From the NCBI RefSeq assembly GCF_002831645.1, contig NZ_CP025117.1, forward strand, positions 1,805,514 to 1,869,513: a stretch of 64,000 nt of DNA, given 5' to 3'. The notes beneath the pieces were generated by a model. The model worked only from the letters and a program-made list of their open reading frames with translations. It ran no database searches and had not been told where the DNA came from. Positions 34,397-44,372 of this stretch are shown in pieces. Made by a program: the position numbers and the translations under genes. This stretch comes from Olleya sp. Bg11-27 (GTDB taxonomy: Bacteria; Bacteroidota; Bacteroidia; Flavobacteriales; Flavobacteriaceae). Position 1 is the stretch's first letter; every line of letters begins with the position of its first letter.

Positions 34397-35785
34397 TTAT
34401 TGCAACTTTTTTAATGCCTTTTTAAAGGTAGTAGACTGATAAACAAATGGGAACAATTCCTCAATAACTATTAGAAATTCCTTGTCAAAAGTAAAGGCGT
34501 TTTTTAAGTGATAACTCGCTTTTTCTGTTTCTAGTAGCGTATAATAAATACCTGCTAATCTGAATTCGATTTCTGCATTTTCAGGATAAAACTCAGCTGC
34601 TTGTATTAAATTAAAGCTTGCAGATTCAGATTCGCCTAATTGTACTAAAATATCAGCACGCTGTAACCAAGACGTTAATTCGTAGTTACCTAATTCTATA
34701 ACGCGTTTATAACCACGTTCTGATTCTTCTAAAAAGTTTAATCTATGATTAATTTGCGCATATAACTTCCAATAAGACACGTTATCTTCATCAATGTTTA
34801 TTGCTTTATTGATGTAGTATAGTGCTTTTTGGTAATTTTTCTGTTTATTATAAAACTTAGTAATCGCAATCCATCCTTTATCTAATAAAGGATCTTCTTT
34901 AACGGTTTGATAGTAATATTGTTTGGCCAATTTATTCTGACCTAATTTTTCATGACAACATCCCAATCTTAATAAAGCAAATGACGTTGGATCCTCTAAT
35001 TCTAGAGTTAATGCGTAGTTTTCTATAGCTTCATTGTATCGTTTTAATTTTTCTAAAACTTTACCTTTTTCAATATAGGCCCCAACAAATGTATCATCTG
35101 AGATAATAGCAAACTCATAAGCGCTTAAAGACTTTTTATAATCTTTGATAGTATAATACTGTTTTCCTAATTGGTGCCAACCCACTTCAGAATACGGGTG
35201 TTTGTCTAAATACGCATTTAAAAAGTTTATAGCTTCTACGTTTTCATTTAAAAAATCGAAGCAATACATCACATTATATAAAGACGAATAATCCTCAGAA
35301 TCTTCCGCTAAACAACGCATAAAGCTTTGTTTTGCTTCTTCAAAATTATCTAAAAATAAGTATTCCATCCCTATTAAAGAATGTAATTCAGACGTTTCTT
35401 CAGATAAATCTAAGGCTCTATTTAAGACTTTTATAGCGTCTTCATGCTTGTCTTCTTTAGATAAAATATTTGCTTTTTGAATGTAAACCTCTTCATTTGA
35501 AGATTCTAAAACATATAAGGCATCTAATAATTGATTCGCGTCTTTTAGCTTGTTTTCAAATACAAAAATTTCTACTTGAAACAATTTAAGATTAGTAGAG
35601 GTCGGGTGTTGGTCCAAACCTAATTTAATCGCTTTTTTTGCTAGTGATACTTTTCCTTGATTAAGGTAATGGTGAATTATATTTTCAAACTCATCCGAAT
35701 CAAAAAACAACACATGGTTTGTTTTTAACATAGATTCGAATTTTTTGAGTGATACTTTATTAGGTTCTTCTTGGCTAAACTCCAT
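34397..35785 (-). CDS. Tetratricopeptide repeat protein
   Basis: Soluble protein of 462 aa made of at least ten TPR/Sel1-like helical hairpins, e.g. EAIKVLNRALDLSEETSELHSL, PYSEVGWHQLGKQYYTIKDY, KRYNEAIENYALTLELEDPTSFALL and KALYYINKAINIDEDNVSYW. No signal peptide, so it is a cytoplasmic scaffold. The frame can be opened from GTG 35791, but ATG 35785 (MEFSQEEPNKVSLKKFESML) is the ordinary start. It is widely conserved in Flavobacteriaceae downstream of the class III aminotransferase gene. Partner unknown. Confidence 0.88.
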   Translation of the reverse strand: MEFSQEEPNKVSLKKFESMLKTNHVLFFDSDEFENIIHHYLNQGKVSLAKKAIKLGLDQHPTSTNLKLFQVEIFVFENKLKDANQLLDALYVLESSNEEVYIQKANILSKEDKHEDAIKVLNRALDLSEETSELHSLIGMEYLFLDNFEEAKQSFMRCLAEDSEDYSSLYNVMYCFDFLNENVEAINFLNAYLDKHPYSEVGWHQLGKQYYTIKDYKKSLSAYEFAIISDDTFVGAYIEKGKVLEKLKRYNEAIENYALTLELEDPTSFALLRLGCCHEKLGQNKLAKQYYYQTVKEDPLLDKGWIAITKFYNKQKNYQKALYYINKAINIDEDNVSYWKLYAQINHRLNFLEESERGYKRVIELGNYELTSWLQRADILVQLGESESASFNLIQAAEFYPENAEIEFRLAGIYYTLLETEKASYHLKNAFTFDKEFLIVIEELFPFVYQSTTFKKALKKLQ

Positions 35786-35927
35786 AGGCACTGTTTAGGT
35801 GTTTCTAGTGTAATAAATGTAGTGTTCTCTTACTTGTTTTATGGCCTAAACCAATTTTGTTTTTAACAAAGTAATCAACAATTACAGGGATTTATATGTT
35901 TTTTGGTGACTTTTAGTAACTTATGTA

Positions 35928-37115
35928 CTAGTTGCGATCACTTATTTTATCTAATAAGTCAATAATAATGCCACAACCTTCTATTATTTGAGCAATGCTA
36001 ATGGTTAACGGTGGCGTGATACGTATTGCTTTTGGTTCAAATAGTAACCAGAATAAAATTAAGCCTTGATTTTGAGCTTCTAAAATGACTTTGTTAGTGA
36101 TGTCTGCCGATGTGGTGAGGGCTGCTAACATTAAGCCGCGACCTCTAATTTGAGTAATTAAAGGGTGTTTTAAGTGTTGTCTTATAACTTGTTCTTTTAT
36201 TAAAGCTTCTGCCATTAAGTCACTATTTACAACTTCTTTTAATGTCGCTAAAGCGGAAGCTGCAATTAGTGGATTACCTCCAAATGTGGTGATATGTCCT
36301 AGTTTTGGACTATCTTGAAGTGTATCCATATGTGCTTTTGAGGCTGTAAAGGCACCAATAGGTAAGCCTCCTCCAAGTCCTTTTCCTGTGACAACAATGT
36401 CGGGAATGACATTATAATTTTCGAAACCAAATAATTTACCAGTACGACCAATACCTGGTTGTATTTCATCTAAAATTAAAAGGGCACCAACTGCTTTACA
36501 TTTAGCTTTTAATACTGTTAAATAGTTGTTTTTAGGTTCGATAAACCCCGCACCTCCTTGAATAGTTTCTACAATAATAGCTGCAGTTTTTGTAGTAATA
36601 TGCTTTAAGTGTGGTTCGTAATTAAAGGTAATATGATTGATATCTGGTAGTAAAGGTCTAAAAGGCGCTTTGCGTTCTTCAAAATCCATCAAACTTAAAG
36701 ATCCCATAGTATTACCATGGTAGGCATTATGGGCTGCTATTATTTGACTACGTCCTGTAACACGGCGGGCAAGTTTTAAAGCACCTTCGATAGCTTCTGT
36801 ACCCGAGTTTACTAAATACGTAGACTCCAATGGTGCCGGTAAATGTTTGGCGATAAAAGCACAAAGGTCGACCGCTGGTTGTTGTGCGTATTCACCATAA
36901 ACCATGACGTGTAGATATTTATCGGCCTGATTTTTAATAGCTTCAACTATTTTTGGATGACAATGCCCTAATGTACACGCAGACACGCCTGCAACAAAGT
37001 CTAAATAGGCTTTATTGTTTGTGTCATAGATATAGCTTCCTTTGGCATGAGAAATTTCTAAGGCTAAAGGATATGGAGAAGTCTGTGCTTGATATTTAAA
37101 AAAACCATCGGTCAT
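35928..37115 (-). CDS. Class III aminotransferase (aspartate aminotransferase family/acetylornithine-type)
   Basis: PLP-dependent fold type I, subgroup III enzyme. The PLP lysine is in DIVVTGKGLGGGLPIGAF (about 246-264), the cofactor Asp in LLILDEIQPGIGRTGKLFGF (about 212-231), and NSGTEAIEGALKLARRVTGR (about 103-122) forms the phosphate-binding region. Family members transfer amino groups from acetylornithine, 4-aminobutyrate, ornithine or similar omega-amino donors; no arginine-pathway genes are nearby, so the substrate is open. It begins three bases after the OstA-like gene stop, so they are probably co-transcribed. Length 395 aa is normal. Confidence 0.88.
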   Translation of the reverse strand: MTDGFFKYQAQTSPYPLALEISHAKGSYIYDTNNKAYLDFVAGVSACTLGHCHPKIVEAIKNQADKYLHVMVYGEYAQQPAVDLCAFIAKHLPAPLESTYLVNSGTEAIEGALKLARRVTGRSQIIAAHNAYHGNTMGSLSLMDFEERKAPFRPLLPDINHITFNYEPHLKHITTKTAAIIVETIQGGAGFIEPKNNYLTVLKAKCKAVGALLILDEIQPGIGRTGKLFGFENYNVIPDIVVTGKGLGGGLPIGAFTASKAHMDTLQDSPKLGHITTFGGNPLIAASALATLKEVVNSDLMAEALIKEQVIRQHLKHPLITQIRGRGLMLAALTTSADITNKVILEAQNQGLILFWLLFEPKAIRITPPLTISIAQIIEGCGIIIDLLDKISDRN

Positions 37116-37118
37116 ACA

Positions 37119-38939
37119 TTATTCTTTTTCGTCTTCTAGTTTTAATCCTGGTTTTAATTGTGGTTTTTTTACGGTGCTAATAGTCTTATTTAAAAATTTC
37201 TTCGGTACAGTTCTAGAGGCTTTTGGTGCTTCATCCTTTTTATTCAGTTGTCTAGCATCGGCTTCTTTATCGGCTTTATTGATTCGTCCAATTAAAGCGT
37301 CTCCAAAAAACTCTTCATCAGCTTTATAAGGCGCTAAACCTTTTATAACAGGTAAAACATAAGGCGGGTCGTCTTTAAATAAGTCTTCAACAGATTTAGG
37401 ACGCTCATCATCACGCCAGTCAAATCCTCTTAGTTTTCTAGCATTTTTAGGAAGGTCTTCCTCCGTATATAGCTTGCCTTCAAACTGTGTTATTTTTCTA
37501 AGTTCTACAACTTCTTTGTTTTCAAAATAGATTATGATATCTCCTGATTTTGATTTTTCAATACCAATTAATTCATCTTTATCATTTCTACTATAATTTA
37601 TAGATTCTGCATTTTTAAGAATATGTACTTCATTAATATCATTATTATCATCAAATAACCCAATCAGTCGTTTACCAGATATTTGATTATAGCCATCTTC
37701 ACTAATAGTATCCTTACTAATTAAGAAGGCGTTATTAAACACAATAAGTGAATCTAATTTTTCCGTTTTAGGATTTGATTTTAAGTGAATAGTGTCCCCA
37801 GTCATTTGGTTGTCAACATTCCAAAGTATTGGTTTTCGTGCTGCCGAAAAGGCATCTCCTTTATTAAGTCTAGCTAAGTTAATTAACTGTGTTAATCCTG
37901 ATTTATGATCGGCATGAATCGAATCAGCTTTAGCACTAATGTCTGATTTATACACTTTACCATTATAAAACCCTCTGGTTATACGATGGTCTGCTTTACC
38001 AGTAATCATTAAGGTATCTGCGTGCATATAAATACTATCCGTTTCTTGAATAGTAATAGCTAAGGCGCGTTTTGTAATGTAAACCGAATCTTTGGCACGA
38101 TATACTTCTGCATAATGCCCTTTAATGATACTACTATTGATAGTATCAGTGACTGTAATATTATTGGTTGCTGATGCAAAATTACGGTTTCTGTCAAAAA
38201 AGATACTATCACCAACTACCACGCGATTATCGTAGTCTATTCTTGAATTTCTTACAAAGTATCCCGTGTCATCAGTGGTATTATAAAAACCACGTTCACT
38301 ATAAATTTTACTACTATCACCAACAATTGTTGAAGGACCATACATGTAGGCATACCCATTATCTGAATAGTAGTCTAAGGTTTTTGTATTTAATTCGTAT
38401 TGTGGATTAACTAATTTTACACTATCTACAAAACGATATTTTTTTTCATTCATATAATAACGTCCGACACGACTAGTAATAGTCCCTGAAGAATCTCGCA
38501 CTACTTTTCCTCCAGATTTATAATAGGATTCTTGATTAACTCTATTAAAATATAAAGTATCAGAGGTAATTGTTGATTGTGGATCTGTAAGTACGACATC
38601 ACCACTAGCAAATGCTAATTGTGTTTTTCCAGAATACTCGACATATTTAGACGTTAAGTTAATGGTGTCTCCTTGTTTCATGTTTACATTACCATAGGCT
38701 TCTATAAAATCTTCCTTACCATAAAAAATAGCTTTGTCACAAAACATATCAATACCATCATGGTATATGTGGACTTGTCCTTGATCACTTCTAGTCAAGA
38801 TACTTGCACCAGGAAAATTTTCTTCATCAATATCACCAAATGCACCAGAGTCTTTAATCTCGATGTTTTTTTGTTGAGCCATTCCAAATTGCATGATAAA
38901 TACAAGGAATAAAAAGGGAGTATATTTAGTAAATTTCAA
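37119..38939 (-). CDS. OstA-like protein (LptA/OstA superfamily)
   Basis: Exported protein with signal peptide 1-21 (ending GMA before Gln22). The rest is rich in short beta-strands with repeated Asp/Ser-Gly turns, for example SDQGQVHIYHDGIDMFCDKAIFY, EAYGNVNMKQGDTINLTSKYV and FASGDVVLTDPQSTITSDTLYF, the OstA-like beta-jellyroll (LptA/LptD-N) that forms the periplasmic bridge for lipopolysaccharide. At 606 aa it is far longer than LptA and has no LptD barrel, a layout I know from Bacteroidota OstA-like proteins. It lies between purA and an aminotransferase gene. A role in LPS transport is family inference. Confidence 0.88.
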   Translation of the reverse strand: MKFTKYTPFLFLVFIMQFGMAQQKNIEIKDSGAFGDIDEENFPGASILTRSDQGQVHIYHDGIDMFCDKAIFYGKEDFIEAYGNVNMKQGDTINLTSKYVEYSGKTQLAFASGDVVLTDPQSTITSDTLYFNRVNQESYYKSGGKVVRDSSGTITSRVGRYYMNEKKYRFVDSVKLVNPQYELNTKTLDYYSDNGYAYMYGPSTIVGDSSKIYSERGFYNTTDDTGYFVRNSRIDYDNRVVVGDSIFFDRNRNFASATNNITVTDTINSSIIKGHYAEVYRAKDSVYITKRALAITIQETDSIYMHADTLMITGKADHRITRGFYNGKVYKSDISAKADSIHADHKSGLTQLINLARLNKGDAFSAARKPILWNVDNQMTGDTIHLKSNPKTEKLDSLIVFNNAFLISKDTISEDGYNQISGKRLIGLFDDNNDINEVHILKNAESINYSRNDKDELIGIEKSKSGDIIIYFENKEVVELRKITQFEGKLYTEEDLPKNARKLRGFDWRDDERPKSVEDLFKDDPPYVLPVIKGLAPYKADEEFFGDALIGRINKADKEADARQLNKKDEAPKASRTVPKKFLNKTISTVKKPQLKPGLKLEDEKE

Positions 38940-39010
38940 ATTGCGACTGTTTGGTGTAAAAATAACGATTTAATAGACTTACTATTATGTATTAGGAATA
39001 ATTTAAGATG

Positions 39011-39043
39011 AAAAAACCTGCTATTAAACTGAATAGCAGGTTT
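39011..39043 (-). terminator. Rho-independent terminator after purA
   Basis: A 12-bp perfect stem, aaacctgctatt (39014-39025) and aatagcaggttt (39032-39043), loop aaactg. On the minus strand a run of U follows (from the aaaaaa at 39011-39016), ending transcripts that come from purA. Confidence 0.82.
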
Positions 39044-39066
39044 GTAATTTAAAAGTTTATTTTGAA

Positions 39067-40338
39067 TTACATAAAAATAGTTTGCTTTCTGTCTGGTCCA
39101 ACAGATACTATTTTTATAGGTGTTTCTAATTCTTTTTCTAAGAAACTAATGTAATCATTAAGTTCTTTTGGTAGTTGAGACGCTTCACTCATTTCAGTTA
39201 AGTCTTCACTCCAGCCTTTAAACTCTGTATAAATAGGTTCTACATTTTCCGGTTCTATATTAAACGGTAAATGCGTAATTGTTTCGCCTTTGTATTTATA
39301 AGCAGTAGCTACTTTTAAAGTCTCAAAACCAGATAAAACATCACTTTTCATCATCATTAATTGCGTCACACCATTAACGCGACAAGTATATTTTAAGGCC
39401 ACTAAATCTAGCCATCCACAACGTCTAGCACGACCTGTTACAGCTCCAAATTCTTGACCAATTCTGGCCATTTCATCACCATCTTTATCAAATAACTCTG
39501 TTGGGAATGGTCCAGAACCTACACGTGTTGTGTATGCTTTAAAAATACCAAAGACTTCTTTGATTTGGTTAGGTGCAATACCTAAACCAGTACAAGCGCC
39601 TGCTGCAGTTGTATTACTTGAAGTTACAAATGGATACGTTCCAAAATCAATATCTAAAAGAGACCCTTGAGCACCTTCTGCTAAAATAGTTTTTCCCTCT
39701 TTAAGTGATTGGTGTAAATAGGCTTCACTATCTATAAATTGTAATTCTTTAAGTTTTTCAATAGACTCGAAAAATTCAACTTCCATTTCATCTAGATCGT
39801 ATTGTACGTCTACATTATAAAAAGCAATCATAGCTTCATGCTTGTTAGCTAAAGCTCTGTATTTTTCTTTCCAGCTATCCATTTCTAGATCACCAACTCT
39901 AATACCATTTCTACCAGTTTTGTCCATGTAAGTTGGACCAATACCTTTTAAAGTCGAACCAATTTTGGCTTTTCCTTTAGAAGCTTCACTAGCAGCATCT
40001 AATAAACGATGCGTTGGTAAGATTAAATGTGCTTTTCTTGAAACAATTAGTTTGGCCTTATAGTCAATATCAAATTGGTCTAAACCTTCTAATTCTTTAA
40101 TAAAAACAACTGGATCGACTACGACACCGTTTCCAATAACATTCATAGCTTCTTTATGAAAAATCCCTGAAGGTATAGTACGTAGTACGTGTTTTATTCC
40201 GTCAAATTTTAAGGTATGTCCTGCATTTGGACCACCTTGAAAACGTGCTATAATGTTGTATTTAGAGGTTAATACATCGACAATTTTTCCTTTGCCTTCA
40301 TCTCCCCATTGTAAACCAAGTAGTAAATCTACTGCCAT
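39067..40338 (-). CDS. purA: Adenylosuccinate synthase
   Basis: GTP-dependent condensation of IMP and aspartate, first committed step to AMP. The P-loop is GDEGKGK (residues 12-18, catalytic Asp13), NAGHT (38-42, His41), with IGSTLKGIGPTYMDKTGR and the later TTRVGSGPFPTEL and RRCGWLDLV motifs intact. 423 aa is full length. It starts two bases after the stop of the Fur-family gene, so both are on one transcript; linkage relA-fur-purA is conserved in Flavobacteriaceae. A terminator follows. Confidence 0.97.
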   Translation of the reverse strand: MAVDLLLGLQWGDEGKGKIVDVLTSKYNIIARFQGGPNAGHTLKFDGIKHVLRTIPSGIFHKEAMNVIGNGVVVDPVVFIKELEGLDQFDIDYKAKLIVSRKAHLILPTHRLLDAASEASKGKAKIGSTLKGIGPTYMDKTGRNGIRVGDLEMDSWKEKYRALANKHEAMIAFYNVDVQYDLDEMEVEFFESIEKLKELQFIDSEAYLHQSLKEGKTILAEGAQGSLLDIDFGTYPFVTSSNTTAAGACTGLGIAPNQIKEVFGIFKAYTTRVGSGPFPTELFDKDGDEMARIGQEFGAVTGRARRCGWLDLVALKYTCRVNGVTQLMMMKSDVLSGFETLKVATAYKYKGETITHLPFNIEPENVEPIYTEFKGWSEDLTEMSEASQLPKELNDYISFLEKELETPIKIVSVGPDRKQTIFM

Positions 40339-40340
40339 CT

Positions 40341-40808
40341 TTAATTTGTTGTGTTGTTATTAGTTTTTTTTCGGTTTCCGTAAAAGTATAAAGAGTGTTT
40401 TGATATCTCGATATCAAACACTTCCTCTATTGTTTTTTTTATTGCTTGGATTCTAGGATCACAAAACTCTATGACTTCTCCTGTGTCTTGAAGTATAACA
40501 TGATCATGTTGCTTGTCAAAATAGGATTTTTCATAATGTGCTTGGTTTTTACCAAACTGATGTTTTCTTACCAATCCACAATCCAAAAGTATCTCTATAG
40601 TATTATATAAAGTAGCACGACTCACGCGATACTTTTTATTCTTCATATTATCGTACAAAGATTCTATATCAAAATGTTCTGAATTTGAATATATTTCTTG
40701 GAGTATAGCGTAACGTTCTGGCGTTTTCCTATGTCCATTGTCTTCTAAAAAAGAGGTGAAGACGTTTTTTACAATCTCTTGATTTTTTATATCTGTTTTT
40801 CCGCTCAT
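40341..40808 (-). CDS. Fur family transcriptional regulator
   Basis: Metal- or peroxide-responsive winged-helix repressor. The DNA-binding domain includes [32 protein letters not shown] and the recognition helix region [20 protein letters not shown] (about 71-90); the dimerisation domain has the HDH motif in [22 protein letters not shown] (about 111-132). No CxxC structural zinc pairs are visible, so it may be nearer to PerR/other Fur-like types lacking that site; metal specificity is undetermined. 155 aa. It is upstream of purA with a two-base gap, and TAAATTTG lies 10 bases before its ATG. Confidence 0.92.
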   Translation of the reverse strand: MSGKTDIKNQEIVKNVFTSFLEDNGHRKTPERYAILQEIYSNSEHFDIESLYDNMKNKKYRVSRATLYNTIEILLDCGLVRKHQFGKNQAHYEKSYFDKQHDHVILQDTGEVIEFCDPRIQAIKKTIEEVFDIEISKHSLYFYGNRKKTNNNTTN

Positions 40809-40818
40809 AAATACCCAA

Positions 40819-40826
40819 CAAATTTA
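40819..40826 (-). promoter_or_regulatory. -7 promoter element TAAATTTG for fur-purA
   Basis: TAnnTTTG on the minus strand, 10 bases before the ATG of the Fur-family gene, giving a very short leader. It separates fur-purA transcription from the relA/spoT gene upstream. Confidence 0.45.
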
Positions 40827-40904
40827 CATCTTTTTTTGAGGTTGTACTCATAAAAAAAGATAATTTGACAACTGTGTTATTAGACAGTTATTAACAACTA
40901 AACT

Positions 40905-43124
40905 TTAAATTCTAGTAACTTTATCAATACCATTGATTTTTTTAAGGTTATCTGTCAGTTTTTTTAGCATTGATTTGTTATGAACTTTGACATTTATTTT
41001 TCCTTTAAAAACACCATCATCACTCTGAAAACTTATACTATTCATGTTGACATGCATGTTTGAGGATATGACTTTAGTGATTTCATTTACTAACCCTAAG
41101 TTGTCAATACCTGATAATATAATTTGAGCAGCAAATTCCTGTTGAGAGGAATCTATCCATCGTGCTTGAATAATGCGATAGGCATAGTTAGATTGTAAAC
41201 TAAGTGCATTTGGACAGTTTTTTTTGTGCACTTTAATACCGTCATTAATAGTAATAAACCCAAATACAGCATCACCGGGAATAGGATTACAGCAATTGGC
41301 TAATTTGTAATCTAACTTTTCTTCCTCTTTACCAAAGACTAATAAATCGTATTTATTAGTAATCTCTTCTTTATGTATATCGTCAGGATTAGTACCTGGC
41401 TTTCTGTTTATTTTACTTTTCAAAAAGCTGACTAAAGCATTACTTCTAGACGCTGAATAGTCCTTAAGCATCGTGTTATCTATGCTTCCAGTACCAATAC
41501 GATAGAATAAATCTAAACTAGTTTTTAAATTAAAATGGCTAACCATTTCATTAACAGATTTTTCGTTTAGGGTGATTTTAAGTTGTTTTAATTTTCGTCT
41601 TAAAATCTCTTTACCATCCTCAGCTATTATTTTAGTATCTTCTTTTAATAAGGATTTTATTTTTCCTCTGGCTCTTGCAGTCGTGGCATAATCTAACCAG
41701 TTTGGGTTAGGTTTTGCATTTTCTGAGGTGATAATATCAACTTGATCTCCGCTATTTAAAACGTGACTTAATGGGACTAATTTTCCGTTAACTTTAGCGC
41801 CTCTTGTTTTTTTACCAACTTCAGTATGTATACTAAACGCAAAATCTAAAGGCGTAGCTCCTTTTGGCAACGACTTTAATTCCCCTTTAGGGGTAAACAC
41901 AAAAATTTCTTTAGAATATAAATTCAGCTTAAACTGTTCTACAAAATCTACAGCATTAGTAGAGGCATGCTCTAAAGCTTCTTGCAAACGGTTAATCCAG
42001 ATGTCTAGATTATCCTCTTTGTCATCCGCATTTTTGTATTTGTAATGTGCAGCATATCCTTTTTCTGCAATTTCGTTCATGCGCTCACTACGGACTTGGA
42101 CTTCTACCCAACGTCCTTTTGGCCCCATTACGGTAATGTGTAATGCTTCGTAACCTGTGGACTTTGGTGATGATATCCAATCGCGTAATCGAGTCGGGTT
42201 GGGTCTAAAGTGATCGGTAACAATTGAATATATTTTCCAAGCTAAAAACTTTTCGTTGTCTCTGTCGCTTTTGTAGATAATACGAACCGCAAATTTATCG
42301 TATACCTCGTCAAAGGAAACCCCTTGCTTGTCCATTTTTCTTTTAATAGAAAAAATAGATTTTGGACGTCCTTTTATATTGTAATTTAAACCTTCTTTAT
42401 CTAAAGATTTTTTAATAACATCATTAAACTCTTCAATATAAGCGTCTTGTTGTTCTTTACTTTCTTTTATATTGTGTAAAATGTCATTATAAATCTCAGG
42501 CTCTGTATATTTTAAACCTAGGTCTTCTAATTCCGTTTTAATATTATACAATCCAATTCTATGCGCTAAAGGGGCGTAAATATATAAGGTTTCGGACGCT
42601 ATTTTTTCTTGCTTGTCTGGACGCATACTGTCCATGGTTTGCATGTTATGCAAACGGTCTGCTATTTTTATAATGATAACCCTAACGTCATCATTTAAAG
42701 TTAATAACATTTTTCTAAAATTTTCGGCTTGTAAAGACACATCCATGTCTTTCTCTTTACTTAAAGACGAAATTTTGGTCAGTCCATCAACTATTTTGGC
42801 AACAGTTTCTCCAAATAGATCTTCAATGTCTTTGACAGAATAATTGTCGTTGTCTTCTACAACATCATGTAATAGAGCAGCAGCAATTGAGGTCGCATCT
42901 AAACCAATTTGTTCGGCAACTATTTTAGCAACTGCAATTGGATGAAAAATATAAGCTTCACCGCTTTTTCTGCGTTGATGACTATGGGCTTCCACCGCAA
43001 CATCAAAAGCTTTTCTAATTAGTTTTTTATCGTCCGTAGATAAGGTGCGATAACTCACTTTTAAAAGATGCTTATAGGCTTTTGCAATTTCTGCATTTTC
43101 TTTTTCAATATCGATTTCTGTCAT
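40905..43124 (-). CDS. RelA/SpoT family (p)ppGpp synthetase/hydrolase
   Basis: Stringent-response enzyme that makes and degrades (p)ppGpp. The hydrolase HD domain is intact (HPIAVAK from 61 and HDVVED at 86-91). The synthetase domain has GRPKSIFSIKRKM, FDEVYDKFAVRIIY and STGYEALHITVMGPKGRWVEVQVR (about 325-348). A TGS domain follows (IFVFTPKGELKSLPKGATPLDFAFSIH, about 403-429), then a zinc-finger-like segment (KLANCCNPIPGD) and a C-terminal ACT domain. 739 aa is the normal Rel length; as the only copy in view with an intact HD site it is probably bifunctional. Confidence 0.95.
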   Translation of the reverse strand: MTEIDIEKENAEIAKAYKHLLKVSYRTLSTDDKKLIRKAFDVAVEAHSHQRRKSGEAYIFHPIAVAKIVAEQIGLDATSIAAALLHDVVEDNDNYSVKDIEDLFGETVAKIVDGLTKISSLSKEKDMDVSLQAENFRKMLLTLNDDVRVIIIKIADRLHNMQTMDSMRPDKQEKIASETLYIYAPLAHRIGLYNIKTELEDLGLKYTEPEIYNDILHNIKESKEQQDAYIEEFNDVIKKSLDKEGLNYNIKGRPKSIFSIKRKMDKQGVSFDEVYDKFAVRIIYKSDRDNEKFLAWKIYSIVTDHFRPNPTRLRDWISSPKSTGYEALHITVMGPKGRWVEVQVRSERMNEIAEKGYAAHYKYKNADDKEDNLDIWINRLQEALEHASTNAVDFVEQFKLNLYSKEIFVFTPKGELKSLPKGATPLDFAFSIHTEVGKKTRGAKVNGKLVPLSHVLNSGDQVDIITSENAKPNPNWLDYATTARARGKIKSLLKEDTKIIAEDGKEILRRKLKQLKITLNEKSVNEMVSHFNLKTSLDLFYRIGTGSIDNTMLKDYSASRSNALVSFLKSKINRKPGTNPDDIHKEEITNKYDLLVFGKEEEKLDYKLANCCNPIPGDAVFGFITINDGIKVHKKNCPNALSLQSNYAYRIIQARWIDSSQQEFAAQIILSGIDNLGLVNEITKVISSNMHVNMNSISFQSDDGVFKGKINVKVHNKSMLKKLTDNLKKINGIDKVTRI

Positions 43125-43260
43125 AAACTGTTCTCCTTCATTTAAAATAGAATGAATACTAAAAATACTACAAAAAAGTGAAAAGACAACACCTTAATGG
43201 CTAATTTGGATTAAAACTATATAATGTATTTTTTATAGGATAAAGTGTCGTTTTAAAAGA

Positions 43261-44244
43261 TTACTGTTCTTTATAAATAGCCATTTTTAGCCCCATACCG
43301 TAATTGTTTAAACCTGCGTTTAGTAGGTTAGAGTTTGTAATGTTTTGTTTATCAAAAAGAACCCACTGTCCATTGTTGTGAAAAATACGTTTGACGTAAG
43401 TTGTTTTAGTCTCAATTTGATCAGTAAATGGTAATAAAGGTCTAAAGGTGGTTGATACTTTTACAATACCACGTCTGGTTTTAACCTCTTTGTATTTTTT
43501 ATTAGGGAGTAGTTTTCCATTTTTATCTGTAAAACCTAGTACTTGTATGGATACATAAATACCGTCTTTTGGAACAAAAATGTCAAAGCCTGAAACGTCA
43601 AATTCAAATACGGGTTTAGTGTTTTCTGTGGCAATAAAAACAACTTTTTCATAAGTTAAAACCGCTCCAGGGAACCCATTTTTGTTTTCATAAAATTGGA
43701 CTCTAAATAAAGTTGAAAATGGGCGTTTGGCTTGTTTACTCTTACTTCTTTTTTTCCAGTCCTTCGCTTCCGTTTTTATAGGAAGCAATATTTTGGTTAA
43801 ATGTTTAGGCTTATTGTCCTCATTGGGAAAAAATACCGCAATTTCACTTTCTATTGTTGGTAACCAACATTTGTAATAATCATTGTGATCTGTTGGTTTT
43901 AAAGTGACTTCTTTAAATTTTCCGGTAGGTCTAGCGATAACAATGACCTCGTCCAATAGGTCTGCTTTAGATTCTAAAAATAGTGTATCTTTTAGGGTGG
44001 CTGTTGCTAACTTTAAGTCTTTGTAGCCTAAAGCCGAAATAAATAACGAGTCAATATCTGAATATGTTTTTTTTGTAAAGTGAAATTTACCCTCGTCATC
44101 TGCAAACAAACCATTTCCGTTTCCAAATGAAATAGTAGCAAAAGAGACCGGTTCGTTGGTTGTCGATAGTAGTGTTTTATTTTGTGATTGACTTAAAAGT
44201 GAAATAAAACAAGTGAAAGCGAGAAGTAGGTGTTTTTTTGACAT
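43261..44244 (-). CDS. Carboxypeptidase-like regulatory domain-containing protein
   Basis: Exported 327-residue protein, signal peptide about 1-20 (LLLAFTCFISLLSQSQ). Residues 24-95 form a CarboxypepD_reg-like beta-sandwich (VSFATISFGNGNGLFADDEGKFHF, SLFISALGYKDLKL), the domain found at the N-terminus of TonB-dependent receptors, but here there is no plug or barrel. The remaining beta-rich region (SKADLLDEVIVIARP to LKMAIYKEQ) is unassigned. Such proteins are frequent in Flavobacteriaceae and their role is unknown. It stands alone, 136 bases downstream of nothing related; relA/spoT follows on the same strand. Confidence 0.82.
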   Translation of the reverse strand: MSKKHLLLAFTCFISLLSQSQNKTLLSTTNEPVSFATISFGNGNGLFADDEGKFHFTKKTYSDIDSLFISALGYKDLKLATATLKDTLFLESKADLLDEVIVIARPTGKFKEVTLKPTDHNDYYKCWLPTIESEIAVFFPNEDNKPKHLTKILLPIKTEAKDWKKRSKSKQAKRPFSTLFRVQFYENKNGFPGAVLTYEKVVFIATENTKPVFEFDVSGFDIFVPKDGIYVSIQVLGFTDKNGKLLPNKKYKEVKTRRGIVKVSTTFRPLLPFTDQIETKTTYVKRIFHNNGQWVLFDKQNITNSNLLNAGLNNYGMGLKMAIYKEQ

Positions 44245-44301
44245 GGTCTAATTTAAAGATTATACTTAAATGATTCAATAATTATTCCAATAATTTGGAA
44301 A

Positions 44302-44335
44302 TTAAAAAGCCTTCTAGAAATAGAAGGCTTTTTAA
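44302..44335. terminator. Strong intrinsic terminator hairpin
   Basis: A perfect 15-bp stem, ttaaaaagccttcta (44302-44316) and tagaaggctttttaa (44321-44335) with a gaaa tetraloop, followed by U-rich sequence on either strand. It lies between the DUF885 gene and the CarboxypepD-like gene (both minus), so it would end the DUF885 transcript. Confidence 0.85.
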
Positions 44336-44372
44336 ATTTAGTTATGTATTGTATTATTAGTTTCTTGTGAGC